Of a stretch of 64,000 bases of DNA, positions 62,277 to 64,000 are shown piece after piece (position 1 is the first letter of the stretch; every line of letters starts with the position of its first letter). Origin of the DNA: Mesorhizobium sp. BR1-1-16 (GTDB lineage: Bacteria > Pseudomonadota > Alphaproteobacteria > Rhizobiales > Kaistiaceae). A program made the position numbers and the translations under genes. The notes below the pieces were generated by a model, which saw only the letters and a list, made by a program, of their open reading frames with translations, was not told where the DNA came from and made no database searches. The stretch is taken from positions 292,401 to 356,400 of the forward strand of contig NZ_JAIUIE010000005.1 of NCBI RefSeq assembly GCF_020165495.1, given 5' to 3'.

Positions 62277-62915
62277 TCAGCGCAGGTCTGTCTCGGGATA
62301 AGCGGGGCTGGCGCGGCAGCCGGAGGAGCGGCAGAGGAAGACCAGCGTCAGGTCCGGCCAGCACGTCCGCCGCTCGGCGCCGGCAGCGGCGACATACTGG
62401 ATCAGCAACTTGAACTCGATGAAGCGCGGCTCGTCTCCGTCGCCAAGATCGGCATAGACAGCCAACCCGTCACGGCCCGAGCGCTGGATCGAGCCCGCAA
62501 AGGTCGCGCCGGGGCTGATGGCGCCGTCCTTGAGGAAGATGCCGGCCCGACATGTCACGAAGCCCGGCGGCGCCAGGAACTTGGCATAAGTCCGATCGCC
62601 GCGCAGATGCACGGGTAGGGCCGTGCCGCGATAACGCTCGGAGACGACCGAGGGACGAACATAGCGGATGACGTCGCCCGCATCTCCCTCCTCGTCGGCG
62701 CAGGAGAATCCGAGCGATTGGCAGCCGGCTGCCGCGAGCATGGCCGCGGCCTCGGGGTCTTCCTGCATCCAGCCCTTGACCACCGGCGGGCCGGAGCTGC
62801 GCAGGTGGAACTCCTCCTGATAGACGCGCGGCATGATCCGGAGCCCGGCTGGCATGTCCGCCTGTGCCGGGACAATGAGAAGGACGCCAATCGAGAGCCA
62901 CAGGCCGAAGCGCAT
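62277..62915 (-). CDS. Secreted cysteine-containing protein of unknown function
   Basis: This 212-residue product has an N-terminal signal peptide (1 to about 19, ending AQA-D). The mature part holds six cysteines (near 65, 72, 122 and a C-terminal trio), consistent with disulfides after export. I recognise no family. It includes a GDGDEPRFIEFKLLIQY stretch of beta type. It is a single gene between xthA and the COG4315-type gene. Confidence 0.7.
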   Translation of the reverse strand: MRFGLWLSIGVLLIVPAQADMPAGLRIMPRVYQEEFHLRSSGPPVVKGWMQEDPEAAAMLAAAGCQSLGFSCADEEGDAGDVIRYVRPSVVSERYRGTALPVHLRGDRTYAKFLAPPGFVTCRAGIFLKDGAISPGATFAGSIQRSGRDGLAVYADLGDGDEPRFIEFKLLIQYVAAAGAERRTCWPDLTLVFLCRSSGCRASPAYPETDLR

Positions 62916-62980
62916 GGCAGCCTCCGCCGCGCCGGCTCATTCTATCATGGCGGCGCCGTAGAGGGCAGGCATCGATCCGC

Positions 62981-63784
62981 TCAGGCCGCGAGGCGAAGGA
63001 TCACCGGCACGTGGTCGGAGGGGCGGTTCCAGCCTCTCGCTTCGCGCTTGACCTCGAGGCCGAGCAGGCGGCCGCGCAACGGCGACGTCACCCACATATG
63101 ATCGAGCCGGCGGCCGCGGTTGGACGCCTCCCAGTCGGCCGCGCGATAGCTCCACCACGTGTAGAGCTTCTCTTCGGGCGGCACGAAATGGCGCATTGCA
63201 TCGATCCAGCCGCCAGCCTCGATAACCGCTTCGAGCAACTGGGTCTCGACCGGCGTATGGCTGACGACGCCGAGCATCTGCTTGTGCGACCAGACATCCT
63301 GTTCCAGCGGCGCCACATTGAGATCGCCGACGAGAATGGCCGGCCCCAGCGTTTCGGCGCCGCGCAGCCAGCCCTTCATCTCCTCGAGAAAGGCCAGCTT
63401 GTGGGCAAACTTCTCGTTCACGTCGGGATTGGGCTCGTCGCCGCCGGCAGGCACGTAGAAGTTATGCAGAACGATGGGCAATTCCCCACCGCCGATCTTC
63501 ACCGCGACGTGGCGTGCGTCGTCCTTGCCGCAGAAGCCGCGCCGGACATGCTCGGTGATCGGCACCTTCGCGACGACAGCCACGCCGTGATAGCCCTTCT
63601 GCCCATGCACGACCTGATGCTCATAGCCGAGCTTGCGGAAGGCACCGGCGGGGAAGTTGCCCTCGATGCATTTGATTTCCTGCAGGCAGAGCACGTCGGG
63701 CCGCTCCGCTTCGAGAAAGGCGCAGACGAGATCGATGCGCAGACGCACCGAATTGATGTTCCAGGTGGCAATGCTGAGGGGCAT
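62981..63784 (-). CDS. xthA: Exodeoxyribonuclease III XthA
   Basis: XthA is the AP endonuclease / 3'-exonuclease of base excision repair. The 267-residue product has the full EEP fold set: ATWNINSVRLR, LQEIKC with the metal Glu, GDLNVAPLEQDVW, RRLDHMW and the final SDHVPVIL with the catalytic His. It is monocistronic, as far as can be seen, with the terminator of an upstream gene 87-117 bases before its ATG. Confidence 0.97.
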   Translation of the reverse strand: MPLSIATWNINSVRLRIDLVCAFLEAERPDVLCLQEIKCIEGNFPAGAFRKLGYEHQVVHGQKGYHGVAVVAKVPITEHVRRGFCGKDDARHVAVKIGGGELPIVLHNFYVPAGGDEPNPDVNEKFAHKLAFLEEMKGWLRGAETLGPAILVGDLNVAPLEQDVWSHKQMLGVVSHTPVETQLLEAVIEAGGWIDAMRHFVPPEEKLYTWWSYRAADWEASNRGRRLDHMWVTSPLRGRLLGLEVKREARGWNRPSDHVPVILRLAA

Positions 63785-63870
63785 GGGCGTTCCGGTGGCG
63801 GGGCTTATGAAGTCCTAACCGCTTGGACCGGACCCGCCAACAGGAGATCCTTGCCGAAACCGCAAAAGAA

Positions 63871-63901
63871 AACGCCCAGCCCCGGGGGGAGGCTGGGCGT
63901 T
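63871..63901 (-). terminator. Intrinsic terminator of a gene beyond the right edge
   Basis: Eleven-base arms AACGCCCAGCC / GGCTGGGCGTT enclose a 9-base loop. On the minus strand TTCTTTTGC follows the stem. It would end a leftward transcript that starts outside the window. No reading frame in the remaining 99 bases shows a convincing stop or end of a gene. Confidence 0.8.
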
Positions 63902-64000
63902 GCGCTTCCGAAGCGCCTGCGCCTGTCGCGAACCGAAGTCCTGCGACAAGGCGCCTGGGGCGGGGGCCATCTCGGCGAGACGGGGGGCACTGCCGGGGGA

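Overview
The window is high-GC DNA from an alphaproteobacterium, almost certainly of the order Hyphomicrobiales (Rhizobiales). The evidence is the split F-ATPase operon atpHAGDC without Fo genes, the phaR/phaAB cluster, an IalB-family protein, the purH/heparinase/rsmB/htpX order, a mic60-like gene inside the heme cluster, and a two-Ku NHEJ cluster. I cannot fix the genus. Nearly all of it is ordered chromosomal core. There is no transposase, phage gene, integrase, CRISPR array or rRNA operon.

Layout from left to right. (1) 1-2673: partial acnA on the minus strand, divergent from ccmA-ccmB (heme exporter for cytochrome c maturation; ccmC does not follow). (2) 2670-6518: a PutA with an N-terminal ribbon-helix-helix domain. 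(3) 6830-11834: atpHAGDC and a textbook terminator. (4) 11856-23335, minus strand: a secreted RcnB-like protein, rppH, a small membrane protein that looks like the stump of a YibQ-type polysaccharide deacetylase, then a long overlapping operon read rplU, rpmA, (terminator), two GNATs, obgE, proB, proA, nadD, rsfS, rlmH, envC-like, ctpA. (5) 23516-27759, minus strand: trmD, rimM, rpsP, ffh and an ialB-like gene. (6) 27962-33107: a YkvA-like gene, phaR divergent from phaA-phaB, and an NYN-nuclease-fold protein with a long acidic/proline-rich tail. (7) 33204-39133, minus strand: purH, heparinase-like, rsmB, htpX. (8) 39253-44753: cfa, an SDHAF4-like gene, HPP membrane protein, acs, an ETFB-lysine-methyltransferase-like gene, an EVE-domain gene. 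(9) 44765-47764, minus strand: YciI-like, gpsA, Nudix, tsaD, facing hemC-hemD-mic60-like-hemY (47831-52199). (10) 52292-56732: tRNA-Thr(CGT) and an NHEJ module ku/ligD/ku. (11) 56868-64000: a GFA-family gene, a heterodimeric ABC exporter, small or secreted proteins, and xthA, with a terminator for a gene off the right edge.

How genes work together. Energy and carbon: aconitase, PutA, acetyl-CoA synthetase, F1-ATPase, PHB synthesis with its repressor, SDHAF4-like assembly factor. Translation and ribosome: L21, L27, S16, RimM, TrmD, RlmH, RsfS, ObgE, RsmB, TsaD, Ffh. Envelope: EnvC-like with CtpA, Cfa, heparinase-like, Mic60-like, HtpX. Repair: Ku/Ku/LigD and XthA. Many minus-strand genes are joined by 4-base ATGA, GTGA or TTGA overlaps, so translational coupling is common.

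I found no clearly new multi-gene system. The items most worth a second look are the YibQ stump before rppH, the NYN protein beside the PHB genes, the TGC/GCA palindrome between phaR and phaA, the two diverged Ku paralogues flanking one LigD, and the RHH domain on PutA.
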